From RAM1 sp943372515 (GTDB lineage: Bacteria > Pseudomonadota > Gammaproteobacteria > Burkholderiales > Burkholderiaceae_C), in the NCBI GenBank assembly GCA_943372515.1, contig CALRYY010000010.1, positions 1 to 64,000 on the forward strand: a stretch of DNA of 64,000 nt, written 5' to 3'. Below the pieces are notes generated by a model. The model saw nothing but the letters and a program-made list of their open reading frames with translations. It did not search any database and had not been told where the DNA came from. The number at the start of each line of letters is the position of its first letter. The first letter of the stretch is position 1. Shown piece after piece: positions 50,768 through 60,640 of this stretch. A program made the position numbers and the translations under genes.

Positions 50768-51513
50768 AGCGATTGCAGGTCCATCATCATCTGCCGCGTG
50801 CGCAGCGTCGTAACGCCGCAATGGTAGTGCAGCAGTATCCGCAGTTGCGGCTTGAGGCCCGCCATGACATCCGCACACACCCCAAGCGCGGCGTGAAAAG
50901 GGGCCTCGTCGTCCAGTGCCAGTTGCAGGCGCCGCCATTGATGCCCTGGCAGGCTGGCGCGCTCGCCGCCTGTCGCCTGCATCAGGCCTCCGTCGGGCAT
51001 GAGGCTGTAGCTCACGCCGTCGTCCAGTGGCGCCAGCGTGAGGGTCTGCATATCCAGCACGGGCAACAAGCCGATCTCGCGCAGCAGCAGCAGCTCAAAC
51101 GCCCGCAGGCCGGCCTGCAGCGCCTCGACCTGGCCAGACGCCAACACCTGCACGGCGGCACGGTAGGCGTCAAACAGCGCGGGGTGAGGGTCGTCGCGCG
51201 CCAGCAGGCGCAGCACCAGTTCATTGAGGTAATAGCCCGACAGCAGCGCGTCACCCGTGGGCATGACGTGGCCGCCCACCCATTCAGCACCTTTGAGTGT
51301 GCGGATTTCGGCGTCGCCGCCAAAGGCCACGCGCAACGGCTGCAGCGGCAGCAAGACAGGGCGAAAATTGGAGCTGGGCCGCTTGGCCCCCTTGGCCACC
51401 AGCGCCACCCGGCCGTAATGGCGGGTGAACACCTCCAGGATCAGGCTGGACTCGCTCCAATCGTAGCGGTGCAGCACATAGGCAGGCTCGTCACTGATGC
51501 GCTTGACGGGCAC
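50764..51513 (-). CDS. recO: DNA repair protein RecO
   Basis: A 249-residue recombination mediator that helps load RecA with RecR. Family pattern: an OB-fold N-terminus (EPAYVLHRYDWSESSLILEVFTRHYGRVALVAKGAK) and a helical C-terminal part (YYLNELVLRLLARDDPHPALFDAY). The start is inferred as GTG 51513, 2 nt after era; the longer frame would overlap era. Overlaps pdxJ by 4 nt. Confidence 0.92.
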   Translation of the reverse strand: MPVKRISDEPAYVLHRYDWSESSLILEVFTRHYGRVALVAKGAKRPSSNFRPVLLPLQPLRVAFGGDAEIRTLKGAEWVGGHVMPTGDALLSGYYLNELVLRLLARDDPHPALFDAYRAAVQVLASGQVEALQAGLRAFELLLLREIGLLPVLDMQTLTLAPLDDGVSYSLMPDGGLMQATGGERASLPGHQWRRLQLALDDEAPFHAALGVCADVMAGLKPQLRILLHYHCGVTTLRTRQMMMDLQSL

Positions 51514-51515
51514 AG

Positions 51516-52469
51516 TTATTCGTAGCCGAAGGACTTGACCCGTGCTTCGTCGTCGGCCCAACCTGAGCGGACTTTCACCCACAATTCCAGGAACACCTTG
51601 GCGCCCAGCAGCTTTTCCAGCTCAGTGCGGGCGTCGGTGCCGATGCGCTTCAAACGCTCACCGCGTTCGCCGATCACCATGGCCTTGTGGCCGTCGCGCT
51701 CCACGACGATGGTGGCGGCAATGCGCACCATGCGGTCGTGCTTGGGGCTGGGTTCTTCCTCAAACTTGTCGATGATGACGGTGGACGTATAGGGCAGCTC
51801 GTCGCCGGTAAAACGAAACAGCTTTTCGCGCACCGTCTCGCTGGCCAGGAATTTCTCGCTGCGGTCCGTGAGCTCATCCTCCCCGTACCACCAGGCCTGT
51901 TCGGGCAGGAACTTCTCGCAGATGGTGAACAGCCGCTCCACATCCTTGGCGTTTTTGGCAGACATGGGCACAAACTCGGCAAACTCGTGGCGCTGCTGCA
52001 TGTCGCGCAGCCAGGGCGCGATCTCGGCGCGGCGCACCACCTTGTCCAGCTTGTTGGCCACCAGCAGCGCCGGCGTGCCGGGCTTGAGCAGCGACAGCAC
52101 CTTGGCGTCGCCCAGCGTGAAGCTGCCCGCCTCCACCACAAACAGCACCAGGTCCACTTCGCCAATGGCCCCCACCACCGTCTTGTTCAGCGAGCGGTTC
52201 AGCGCCGTGGAGTGACGCGTCTGGAAGCCCGGTGTATCCACAAAAATGAACTGCGTGGGCCCGATGGTGCGAATGCCGGTGATGCGGTGGCGCGTGGTCT
52301 GGGCCTTGCGCGAGGTGATGCTGATCTTCTGGCCCACCAGCGCATTGAGCAGCGTGGACTTGCCCACGTTGGGTTTGCCAACGATGGCGATCAGGCCGCA
52401 GCGCTGCCCGAGCGGGGTTGGGGCGCCGGCTTCGGCGTCGGGCGTTGCGTTTTCTGTCATGTCGGTCAT
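51516..52469 (-). CDS. era: GTPase Era
   Basis: A 317-residue GTPase needed for 16S rRNA maturation and 30S assembly. G motifs are GKPNVGKSTLLN (G1), VDTPGFQ (G3) and NKLDKV (G4). The KH domain is at the C-terminus (VIGERGERLKRIG). Start MTDMTE overlaps the rnc stop by 4 nt; the next Met, 3 codons later, is possible. rnc-era-recO is a classical order. Confidence 0.98.
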   Translation of the reverse strand: MTDMTENATPDAEAGAPTPLGQRCGLIAIVGKPNVGKSTLLNALVGQKISITSRKAQTTRHRITGIRTIGPTQFIFVDTPGFQTRHSTALNRSLNKTVVGAIGEVDLVLFVVEAGSFTLGDAKVLSLLKPGTPALLVANKLDKVVRRAEIAPWLRDMQQRHEFAEFVPMSAKNAKDVERLFTICEKFLPEQAWWYGEDELTDRSEKFLASETVREKLFRFTGDELPYTSTVIIDKFEEEPSPKHDRMVRIAATIVVERDGHKAMVIGERGERLKRIGTDARTELEKLLGAKVFLELWVKVRSGWADDEARVKSFGYE

Positions 52470-53149
52470 TTCGTTTTGGCCTTCAGCGCGATGAGCATGG
52501 CGGCGGCCGCCGCCTGTTCGCCGGCCCGGCGTGAGCCACCAATGCCGCGCTCGGCGGCACCCAGCTCGGGGATCTCACATTCCACATCAAAGGTCTGCTT
52601 GTGCGCGGCGCCCAGCGTTGCGGCCACCCGGTACACCGGCAGTTTCATCTTGCGCCCCTGCAGCCATTCCTGCAATTCGGTCTTGGGGTCCTTGGCGGCA
52701 GCCGGCATCTGCGGGTTGATCTCCACATTGCGCAGCAGCCTGTGCACCAGCGCTTCTGCGGCAAGGTAGCCGGCGTCCAGGTGCACGGCACCGATCACAG
52801 CTTCCAGGCAGTCGGCCAGGATGGAGGGTCGCTTGTGGCCGCCCGAGCGGCTTTCGCCCTCGCCCAGCTTGATCACGGCGGGCAAGCCCAATTCGAGCGC
52901 CAGCTGGTGCAGTGTCTCCTGTTTGACCAGGTTGGCGCGCACGCGCGAGAGGTCGCCCTCGGGCAGGGCGCGCAAGCGGTCGTACAACAGAGCCGCCACG
53001 GCCAGGTTCAGCACAGAGTCGCCCAGAAACTCAAGGCGTTCGTTGTGATCGGCCGAAAAGCTGCGGTGGGTCAGCGCACGCAGCAGCAACTGCGGGTCGG
53101 AGAACGAGTGCTGCAAGCGCCCCTGCAGTGCTGACAGGCCGCCATCCAC
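52466..53149 (-). CDS. rnc: Ribonuclease III
   Basis: A 227-residue double-strand RNase processing rRNA precursors. The catalytic motif is NERLEFLGDSVL, with a second acidic site in LADCLEAVIGAVHLDAG. A dsRNA-binding domain ends the protein (PKTELQEWLQ, GIGGSRRAGEQAAA). The frame is open far upstream through DUF4845; I choose the GTG at 53149, 1 nt after that gene's stop, as it gives the family N-terminus. Confidence 0.95.
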   Translation of the reverse strand: MDGGLSALQGRLQHSFSDPQLLLRALTHRSFSADHNERLEFLGDSVLNLAVAALLYDRLRALPEGDLSRVRANLVKQETLHQLALELGLPAVIKLGEGESRSGGHKRPSILADCLEAVIGAVHLDAGYLAAEALVHRLLRNVEINPQMPAAAKDPKTELQEWLQGRKMKLPVYRVAATLGAAHKQTFDVECEIPELGAAERGIGGSRRAGEQAAAAAMLIALKAKTK

Positions 53150-53150
53150 G

Positions 53151-53504
53151 CTACTTGGTTTGCCCGTTGTACTTGAGCAAAAGGTAGGCCGGGCCTGCCA
53201 TGTGGATTTCCTTGGTGTACGCAAACGAGACCGTGGTCCTGCCGTTGTTCTGCGCGACTTCCAGGTCCTTGCCCGAAATGGATTTGATGTCGTCGATCTG
53301 GGCAGCCTTGTCAAAAATGGTGCGCACATCAGCCGGGTTGCTGCCAGCCTTGGCCTTTTCGATCGCCTTGAGTACGGCCTGGTATTCCATGAACGTGGGG
53401 AACGCCTGCGCGCCCAGGACGCCCAGGCCAGCCAGGATTGCCACCACCAGGATCAGCCCGATGAACGACACGCCCTGTTGTTTTGATTTGTGCAGAAACT
53501 TCAT
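53151..53504 (-). CDS. DUF4845 membrane protein
   Basis: A 117-residue protein with a type IV pilin-like start (MKFLHKSKQQGVSFIGLILVVA), one membrane helix and a small soluble domain (QAFPTFMEYQAVLKAIEKAKAG). DUF4845 members are always found between lepB and rnc in this order; their function is unknown. A prepilin-type cleavage is suggested by KQQG-VSF but not shown. The start is the ATG 14 codons inside the longer frame. Confidence 0.88.
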   Translation of the reverse strand: MKFLHKSKQQGVSFIGLILVVAILAGLGVLGAQAFPTFMEYQAVLKAIEKAKAGSNPADVRTIFDKAAQIDDIKSISGKDLEVAQNNGRTTVSFAYTKEIHMAGPAYLLLKYNGQTK

Positions 53505-53529
53505 ACGCCAACCTTTACGAGATCTGTTG

Positions 53530-54494
53530 CTACTGGAACGAGCCAATACGCTTGAAATTGCCGAAGTTCATCCAGATGAAAAAGGCCTTGCCCACGATGT
53601 TGCTGTCAGGCACAAACCCCCAGTAACGCGAGTCCAGCGAATTATCGCGGTTATCGCCCATCATGAAATAGTGGCCTTCGGGTACCTTGCACACAACGCC
53701 CTCGACACTGTAACGGCAATTGCGCTTGAAAGGAAAGTCTTCGGCGCCCGCCACGAAGGCCGGGCGGTCGTCATCGTTGAGCAGGCGAAAACGGCGCGCG
53801 TCAAAGGTTTCCTCATACTGCTTGAAGTAGCGCATCACATCGTCGTCGAAGAACTCGGGCAGCGTCGCCTTGGGCACCGGCTTGCCATTGATCGTGAGCT
53901 TCTTGTTCAGGTAAGCCACCTCGTCGCCGGGCACGCCCACCACCCGCTTGATGTAGTCCAGGCTGGGCTTGGGCGGGTAGCGGAACACCATCACGTCACC
54001 GCGCTGGGGCTTGTTGCCTTCGGTCAGCCTGGTGTTGATGACCGGCAGGCGCACGCCGTAGGTGAATTTGTTGACCAGGATCAGGTCGCCCACCAGCAAC
54101 GTGGGGATCATCGAGCCCGAGGGGATCTTGAACGGCTCGAACAGGAACGAGCGCAGCAGGAACACCACCACGATCACCGGGAACAGCCCCGCCGTCCAGT
54201 CCAGCCACCAGGGCTGCATGATGAGCCGGGTGCGGGCTTCGGACAGGTCGCCGTCCACCTGGGTGATGCCCTTGGCAGCGAGGTCGGCGCGGCGCTGGGC
54301 GTCGTTGGCTTCCAGCGCGGCCACGGCACGCCGGCGCTGGGGCAGGAAGTAAAAGCGCTCGCCCAGCCAGTACACGCCGGTGACGCAGGTGGCCAGGAAC
54401 AGAAGCAGCGCAAAGTTGCCCTCGACCACGCCCATGTACCAGGCACCAGCGTAGCCGGCAAAAGCCGCAAGGACCACTGCGGTGATGAACTGCA

Positions 54495-54498
<4 letters not shown>
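53530..54498 (-). CDS. lepB: Signal peptidase I
   Basis: A 322-residue inner-membrane protease that removes signal peptides. Two N-terminal membrane segments precede LRSFLFEPFKIPSGSMIPTLLVGD with the catalytic Ser129. The general-base Lys184 is in DYIKRVVGVPGDEV. The later box GDNRDNSLDSRYWG is intact. The first ATG overlaps the lepA stop (ATGA); a second ATG follows at once, so the exact start is open by one codon. Confidence 0.97.
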
Positions 54499-56306
<1,808 letters not shown>

Positions 56307-56345
56307 CAACGAGAACGCTTAAGTGATTGAATTAAAACGGCGCGG

Positions 56346-56415
56346 AAAAGAAAAAAGGGCGCGTCGAGTAGTGACGCGCCCTGAACCAACAATCTATGGC
56401 AACTGCGATAGTTGG
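56346..56415 (-). ncRNA. Candidate small RNA or lepA leader ending in a terminator
   Basis: On the minus strand a -10-like TACAAT (plus 56422-56427) is followed by about 70 nt: a hairpin-forming part (CCAAC ... GTTGG with inner TAT/ATA pairing), then a perfect 9-bp GC stem and a T6 tract. Without a clear -35 this is tentative. It could equally be a lepA attenuator, as lepA starts 45 bp beyond the T tract. Confidence 0.35.
56351..56381 (-). terminator. Intrinsic terminator upstream of lepA
   Basis: GGGCGCGTC and GACGCGCCC form a perfect 9-bp stem with a 7-nt loop. Read leftward it runs into six T residues, then CTTTTCC. On the plus strand no T tract follows, so it acts on leftward transcripts. 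Confidence 0.88.
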
Positions 56416-56497
56416 AACTTCATTGTAGGCAAAAAGCCCTGAACGTACAGTCCGAAAAATCGCAAAACCCGGTCGTTGCAGCGCAGCAACAAGCAAT

Positions 56498-56576
56498 TTA
56501 TACACAACTTATCAACATGATTGGGCGACAACACTCTGGACAACTTGTGGGTGATCTGTGGATCGGCTGTGAACCG
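56498..56576. promoter_or_regulatory. Cluster of DnaA-box-like 9-mers spaced 11 bp apart
   Basis: Against the consensus TTATNCACA: TTATACACA (56498) is perfect and TTATCAACA (56509) differs at one base. In the reverse sense, TCTGGACAA (56535), TGTGGGTGA (56546) and TGTGGATCG (56557) match 7 of 9, and TGTGAACCG (56568) is weak. Starts are 11 bp apart within each group. GATC occurs twice inside the cluster. Confidence 0.4.
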
Positions 56577-56760
56577 TCTGGATTCATCCCGTATCGTGGT
56601 TTGAGACCGGCCCGATATGTCTGGAATGAACTCAAGAAGGCTCTGATTCTATCTAATATTGTCGCTAGCAGTTCAAAAAGTTAGCGATCGCAAACATCTT
56701 TAGGTACTCCTGACGTCTGAAAAAAAATTTAGGGGCGTCGCTTTTTTGACTCCTGACACC

Positions 56761-56796
56761 CAAAAAGAAACCCCAAACCCGAGTCCGGGTTGGGGC
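56761..56796 (-). terminator. Intrinsic terminator after degP
   Basis: Read leftward, CCCCAACCCG pairs with CGGGTTTGGGG (one bulged base) around a short loop and is followed by TTTCTTTTT. It lies 27 bp after the degP stop and ends the sigma-E group. Confidence 0.85.
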
Positions 56797-56823
56797 TACT
56801 TGACTTGGGGGCTTGCCTGAGCG

Positions 56824-58299
56824 TCAGCGCGACGGGCGAATCAACAGGTAAGTCGCCAGCTCGCCGCGGCGCAAGAGCACGGGCACAGGTTTGCTGCGGT
56901 CCACCTTGGCCACAGCCGCCTCAAATTCCTTCAGGCTGCCGACCTCGGTATTGCCAATCGCCACGATCACGTCGCCTTCGCGGATGCCGGCCCGTGCAGC
57001 GCCGTCGGTGGCGGCGTCGACCTTCACGCCGCCCTTGATCTTTAGCTCCTTCTTGCGCGCATCGGTCAGGTCGCTCACGGCCAGCCCGATGGACTGTGCT
57101 GCGGCAGAGGCCTTCGGTTTGACCTCTTTCTCGGGCGCCTTGGCAACGGGCTTGTCGGCTTCCAGTTCGCCAATCACCACGCTCAGCTCCTTGGAGCCCC
57201 CGCGACGGAACACGGTGAGCGAGCTCTTGCTGCCTGGCTTGGTGTTGCCGACCATGCGCGGCAGGTCGGTGGCCTTGTCGATGGTCTTGCCGTCGAATCG
57301 GGTGATGATGTCGCCCGCTTCCACGCCCGCCTTGTCCGCCGGGGAGCCGCTTTCAACGCTGCGCACCAGCGCACCCTGCGGCTTGCCCAGGCCAATGGAT
57401 TCAGCAACATCCTTGGTCACCTGGTCAATCTGCACGCCGATGCGCCCGCGCGAGACGGTACCGGTGGCGCGCAACTGGTCGCTCACGCGAATGGCTTCGT
57501 CCATGGGAATGGCAAACGAGATGCCCATGAAACCGCCCGAGCGTGAGTAGATCTGGCTGTTGATACCGACCACTTCACCGCGCATGTTGATCAGCGGCCC
57601 GCCGGAGTTGCCCGGGTTGATCGCCACGTCGGTCTGGATGAAAGGCAGGTAGTCACCCGTGTCGCGCTGCTTGGCGCTCACGATGCCGGCCGTCACGGTG
57701 TTTTCCAGGCCAAAAGGCGAGCCAATGGCCATGACCCATTCACCCACCTTGAGGCGGTTCACGTCGCCCACCTTAACGGCCGGCAGGCCAGTGGCCTCGA
57801 TCTTGACCACGGCCACATCGGTGCGCTTGTCTGCCCCGACGATGCGGGCCTTGAATTCGCGCTTGTCGGGCAGCGTGACCACGACTTCGTCGGCACCGTC
57901 CACCACGTGCGCGTTGGTCATGACGTAGCCGTCAGAAGTCAGGATGAAGCCCGAGCCTACGCCGCGCGGGCGCTCGCGCTCTTCTTCCTGGGGCTGGCTG
58001 GGGCGTGGCGCCTGGCGTGGTACACCGGGCATGGGCTGGCCGAAGAAGCGGCGGAAGAACTCCTGCATCTCCTCGTCCATCTGGCCGCCCCCCTGGGCTG
58101 CGGCGCCACGTGACTTCTCGATGGTGCGGATATTCACCACCGAAGGCCCCACCTGCTCCACGAGCTCGGTGAAGTCGGGCAGGCCCCGTACCTGGGCGAA
58201 TGCGGGTTGAACCGGCACCACGGCCGTCACGGCCACCAGTGCCATTGCGGCGGCGAGCGCGGGGGCGCCCACCAGCTTGTTGAAGTCGATTCGAATCAT
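56824..58299 (-). CDS. mucD: Periplasmic serine endoprotease DegP/MucD
   Basis: A 491-residue HtrA protease and chaperone of the periplasm. A signal peptide (ALAAAMALVAVTAVVPVQPAFA) precedes the trypsin-like domain with His in TNAHVVDGADE, Asp in KRTDVAVVKI and Ser in NPGNSGGPLIN. Two PDZ domains follow (GRIGVQIDQVTKDV and IGLAVSDLTDARKKEL regions). The frame extends upstream, but GAAAGG precedes the ATG pair at 58302/58299; I use the second. Placed after rseB as in the Pseudomonas algU-mucA-mucB-mucD group. Confidence 0.95.
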   Translation of the reverse strand: MIRIDFNKLVGAPALAAAMALVAVTAVVPVQPAFAQVRGLPDFTELVEQVGPSVVNIRTIEKSRGAAAQGGGQMDEEMQEFFRRFFGQPMPGVPRQAPRPSQPQEEERERPRGVGSGFILTSDGYVMTNAHVVDGADEVVVTLPDKREFKARIVGADKRTDVAVVKIEATGLPAVKVGDVNRLKVGEWVMAIGSPFGLENTVTAGIVSAKQRDTGDYLPFIQTDVAINPGNSGGPLINMRGEVVGINSQIYSRSGGFMGISFAIPMDEAIRVSDQLRATGTVSRGRIGVQIDQVTKDVAESIGLGKPQGALVRSVESGSPADKAGVEAGDIITRFDGKTIDKATDLPRMVGNTKPGSKSSLTVFRRGGSKELSVVIGELEADKPVAKAPEKEVKPKASAAAQSIGLAVSDLTDARKKELKIKGGVKVDAATDGAARAGIREGDVIVAIGNTEVGSLKEFEAAVAKVDRSKPVPVLLRRGELATYLLIRPSR

Positions 58300-58351
58300 C
58301 ATCGGCCTTTCACGAAAACCAGGGAATGCAAACCGTGTTGCAGATGGGGAT

Positions 58352-59380
58352 TTATTTGCGCCGCTCAAGGCTCTGCGCAAATGCCTTGAGCGTCTGGGGC
58401 GGGACTTCACCCACCGCCGTCAGCCACCAGTCGCCGCCCTTGTCGCTCAGGCGCCGGGCCAGCGTCTGGGTGGCGCCCATGGACAGCATCACTTCGTGCG
58501 CATGGCGCTGCTTGTCGTAGGCCTGCACAAACAGCGACACAGAAGCCAGGCCGTCCGAGAAGATCCACTGGACGGTGTCGTCGCCGCCCCCACCGGAAGG
58601 CGGGCGCTTGTAGCAACCCATGGGCTTGAACCCGGCAACCGGGTTTTTCAGCACCCAGCCTTGCGCCTCGGCCGTGGTCTTGATGGGGTCAGCCTTGTGC
58701 ACCTTGTAGCCGTCGGTGTTGGCCATCATCTGGGCCAGCTTGTCCATCTTGACCGGCGCGTCCAGCTGCAATTCGGAGAATGCCGCCTGCTCGATCACCT
58801 GGCCGTCGGCGTTCAGCGTTTGAAGTTTCACAACCAGCCCGGATTTTTTCTCGCTCCAGATACGGTAGCCAAAGCGCAGGTTGTCACGCGGGTTCAGTTG
58901 CACGACGTCGGCGTCAAAGCCGGCCACCCGCTCACTGCCCGTGACCTGGGCCGCATAAAACTCGGGAATGGTCGTTTCGCTGGACTTCAGCAAACTGGGA
59001 AACAGGCCCAGTGACTCGCGCTTTTCCGTGTGCACCACCTTGCTGTCGGGCAGGAAGGTCACGACATGGTCGTTGCGCCGGAAGGTGGAGCGTGGCGCGC
59101 CCGTCAGGGATTCGACCCGCTCCATTTGCTGCACGCCGTCACAGGCGTGCCAGATGCGGGCGCTGGACAGGTTGCCGGCGGCAGACGACACCACGAAGGT
59201 GCCCACATAGGTGCGTCGGCGCGACGCCTCGTGCATGCGCATGAGCCATTCGCTGATGCTGCGCTCGGCGGCCGGCACCCCTGTGGGTGCAGCCGCTACC
59301 GGGGCGGTTGCCTGGGCCAACGCAGCCCCTGCCCCCGCCAGGCAAAGCATGACTGCAATGCGCGCCAGCATGGATTTCAT
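58352..59380 (-). CDS. rseB: Sigma-E regulatory protein RseB/MucB
   Basis: A 342-residue periplasmic protein that binds the anti-sigma factor and senses mislocalised lipoprotein or LPS. It has a signal peptide (MLARIAVMLCLAGAGAALAQA), the MucB/RseB N-domain (SEWLMRMHEASRRRTYVGTFVV) and a C-domain (VQWIFSDGLASVSLFVQ). It overlaps rseA by 4 nt. A 52-bp gap leads to degP. Confidence 0.93.
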   Translation of the reverse strand: MKSMLARIAVMLCLAGAGAALAQATAPVAAAPTGVPAAERSISEWLMRMHEASRRRTYVGTFVVSSAAGNLSSARIWHACDGVQQMERVESLTGAPRSTFRRNDHVVTFLPDSKVVHTEKRESLGLFPSLLKSSETTIPEFYAAQVTGSERVAGFDADVVQLNPRDNLRFGYRIWSEKKSGLVVKLQTLNADGQVIEQAAFSELQLDAPVKMDKLAQMMANTDGYKVHKADPIKTTAEAQGWVLKNPVAGFKPMGCYKRPPSGGGGDDTVQWIFSDGLASVSLFVQAYDKQRHAHEVMLSMGATQTLARRLSDKGGDWWLTAVGEVPPQTLKAFAQSLERRK

Positions 59381-60000
59381 CGGCCAGGCGACTCAAAGGT
59401 GGCATTGCGCAGGAAGCCTGCGGGCATTTGCAGGGCTGACGCGCCGCCTGCCTGCCGGTGGGCGGCCAGCAATTCGTCCAGACGCGCGTCGCGGATCATC
59501 ACGGGGCGCGTTGCCTCAGATTGCGTTTGTTGCGGCTGCTGCGGCGCGGCCTGGGCCAATTCGGCGCCAGCTGAGGCTGTGTGGCCCACGCCGCCCAGTA
59601 CGTTCCAGGCTATGGCCGCAACCGCTGTGAGCGACGCCACCCCTGCAAGCAAGGGCCAGCCGAAGCCGGGCGTGTTGGCGCTTTCGCGACGCGCCGCCAA
59701 CCGGGCTTGCGCACCGCGCATGTCGTCGAGCACCGGCAAGCTGGCCGGCACCGGGACCACCACCGCAGGGTCATGCTGCAGGCGAGCGCGAAAACGCGCC
59801 ACAAAATCGGCGCCATTGGACGGGGACGCCAGCTCGGCCGAGCGCAGCACATCGCCCACCAGGTGGTAAGCATGCCAAGACTCACGAGCGGCCGTGTCAG
59901 TGGCAAGCGTATCCACGGCGCGCGCAAAGGCCTCGCCGTGAAGTTCACCGTCCGCCAGCGCGGACACCATCTCATCCATGTTTGACATCTTTTCCATCAT
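59377..60000 (-). CDS. rseA: Anti-sigma-E factor RseA/MucA
   Basis: A 207-residue membrane protein. The cytoplasmic anti-sigma domain reads EMVSALADGELHGEAFARAVDTL and SWHAYHLVGDVLRS; one membrane helix follows (WPLLAGVASLTAVAAIAWNVLGG), and then a periplasmic tail rich in Gln. It holds RpoE inactive until cleaved under envelope stress. Several ATG codons open the frame behind GAGG; the exact start is uncertain by up to four codons. The overlap with rseB couples their translation. Confidence 0.92.
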   Translation of the reverse strand: MMEKMSNMDEMVSALADGELHGEAFARAVDTLATDTAARESWHAYHLVGDVLRSAELASPSNGADFVARFRARLQHDPAVVVPVPASLPVLDDMRGAQARLAARRESANTPGFGWPLLAGVASLTAVAAIAWNVLGGVGHTASAGAELAQAAPQQPQQTQSEATRPVMIRDARLDELLAAHRQAGGASALQMPAGFLRNATFESPGR

Positions 60001-60004
60001 CACC

Positions 60005-60640
60005 TCACCAGCGCTTGCCCGACTGGTTCTCCAGCATGGGTTTCACCTTGGCCGAAATCGCCTCACGCGCCCGGAAAATCCGGGAACGCACGGTGCCTAT
60101 CGGGCAATTCATCACTTCTGCAATCTCTTCGTAACTGAGGCCTTCGATCTCGCGCAGCGTGACCGCCTGGCGCAGTTCTTCGGGCAAAGCTTCCATGGCC
60201 GCATTGACCGTGGCGGCAATTTCCTTGGCAGCAAGCACCGTTTCAGGGGTTTCCGAGGTGGTTAGTTCGTTTTCGACGCCGGAAGTTTCATCATCGTCGT
60301 CCCGCGTGCGTAAAGCGCTTTCAGAGACCAGCGGGTCGCGCTTGAGGTCGCCCAGCGCCTTTTTGGCGGTATTCACGGCGATCCGGTACAGCCAGGTGTA
60401 AAACTGCGCCTCGCCGCGGAACTGGGCCAGCGCGCGGTAGGCGCGGATGAACGTCTCCTGGGCGATGTCTTCGACCAGGTCCACATCCCGAACCATACGG
60501 CCGATCAGCCGCTCAATGCGGCGCTGGTATTTGATCACCAGCAGTTCAAAGGCTTTCTGGTCCCCGGCCACGGTGCGCTCGACCAGCATCAGATCCGTGT
60601 CGGCGGGCGTGGGGGCGGCAGGCGGGGGCGTGGGCGTCAT
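60005..60640 (-). CDS. rpoE: RNA polymerase sigma factor RpoE (AlgU type)
   Basis: A 211-residue extracytoplasmic-function sigma factor. Region 2 is FELLVIKYQRRIERLIGRMVRDVDLVEDIAQETFIRAYRAL (core DVDLVEDIAQETFIRAY), and region 4 is LREIEGLSYEEIAEVMNCPIGTVRSRIFRAREAI. A poorly conserved acidic linker (DDDDETSGVEN) lies between. It drives envelope-stress genes and usually its own operon. Overlaps the YgfX-like gene by 4 nt and precedes rseA by 4 nt. Confidence 0.97.
   Translation of the reverse strand: MTPTPPPAAPTPADTDLMLVERTVAGDQKAFELLVIKYQRRIERLIGRMVRDVDLVEDIAQETFIRAYRALAQFRGEAQFYTWLYRIAVNTAKKALGDLKRDPLVSESALRTRDDDDETSGVENELTTSETPETVLAAKEIAATVNAAMEALPEELRQAVTLREIEGLSYEEIAEVMNCPIGTVRSRIFRAREAISAKVKPMLENQSGKRW

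Larger units (their letters stand above)
56307..56823. other. 517-bp gene-free region between lepA and degP
   Basis: The longest stretch without a convincing gene. From right to left it holds the degP terminator (56761-56796), an A/T-rich part with a 9-bp direct repeat ACTCCTGAC (56706-56714 and 56749-56757), an inverted repeat TCGCTA/TAGCGA (56662-56687), a candidate minus-strand promoter with TTGAAC at 56673-56678 and TAGAAT at 56648-56653, an array of DnaA-box-like 9-mers (56498-56576), and a candidate small RNA ending in a terminator (56346-56415). A 90-codon frame at 56412-56684 looks non-coding. Confidence 0.8.

Noticed and set aside
56412..56684. 90-codon open frame between lepA and degP
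   Set aside because: No good ribosome-binding site, AT-rich codon use unlike neighbours, and it coincides with the DnaA-box-like array and inverted repeats.
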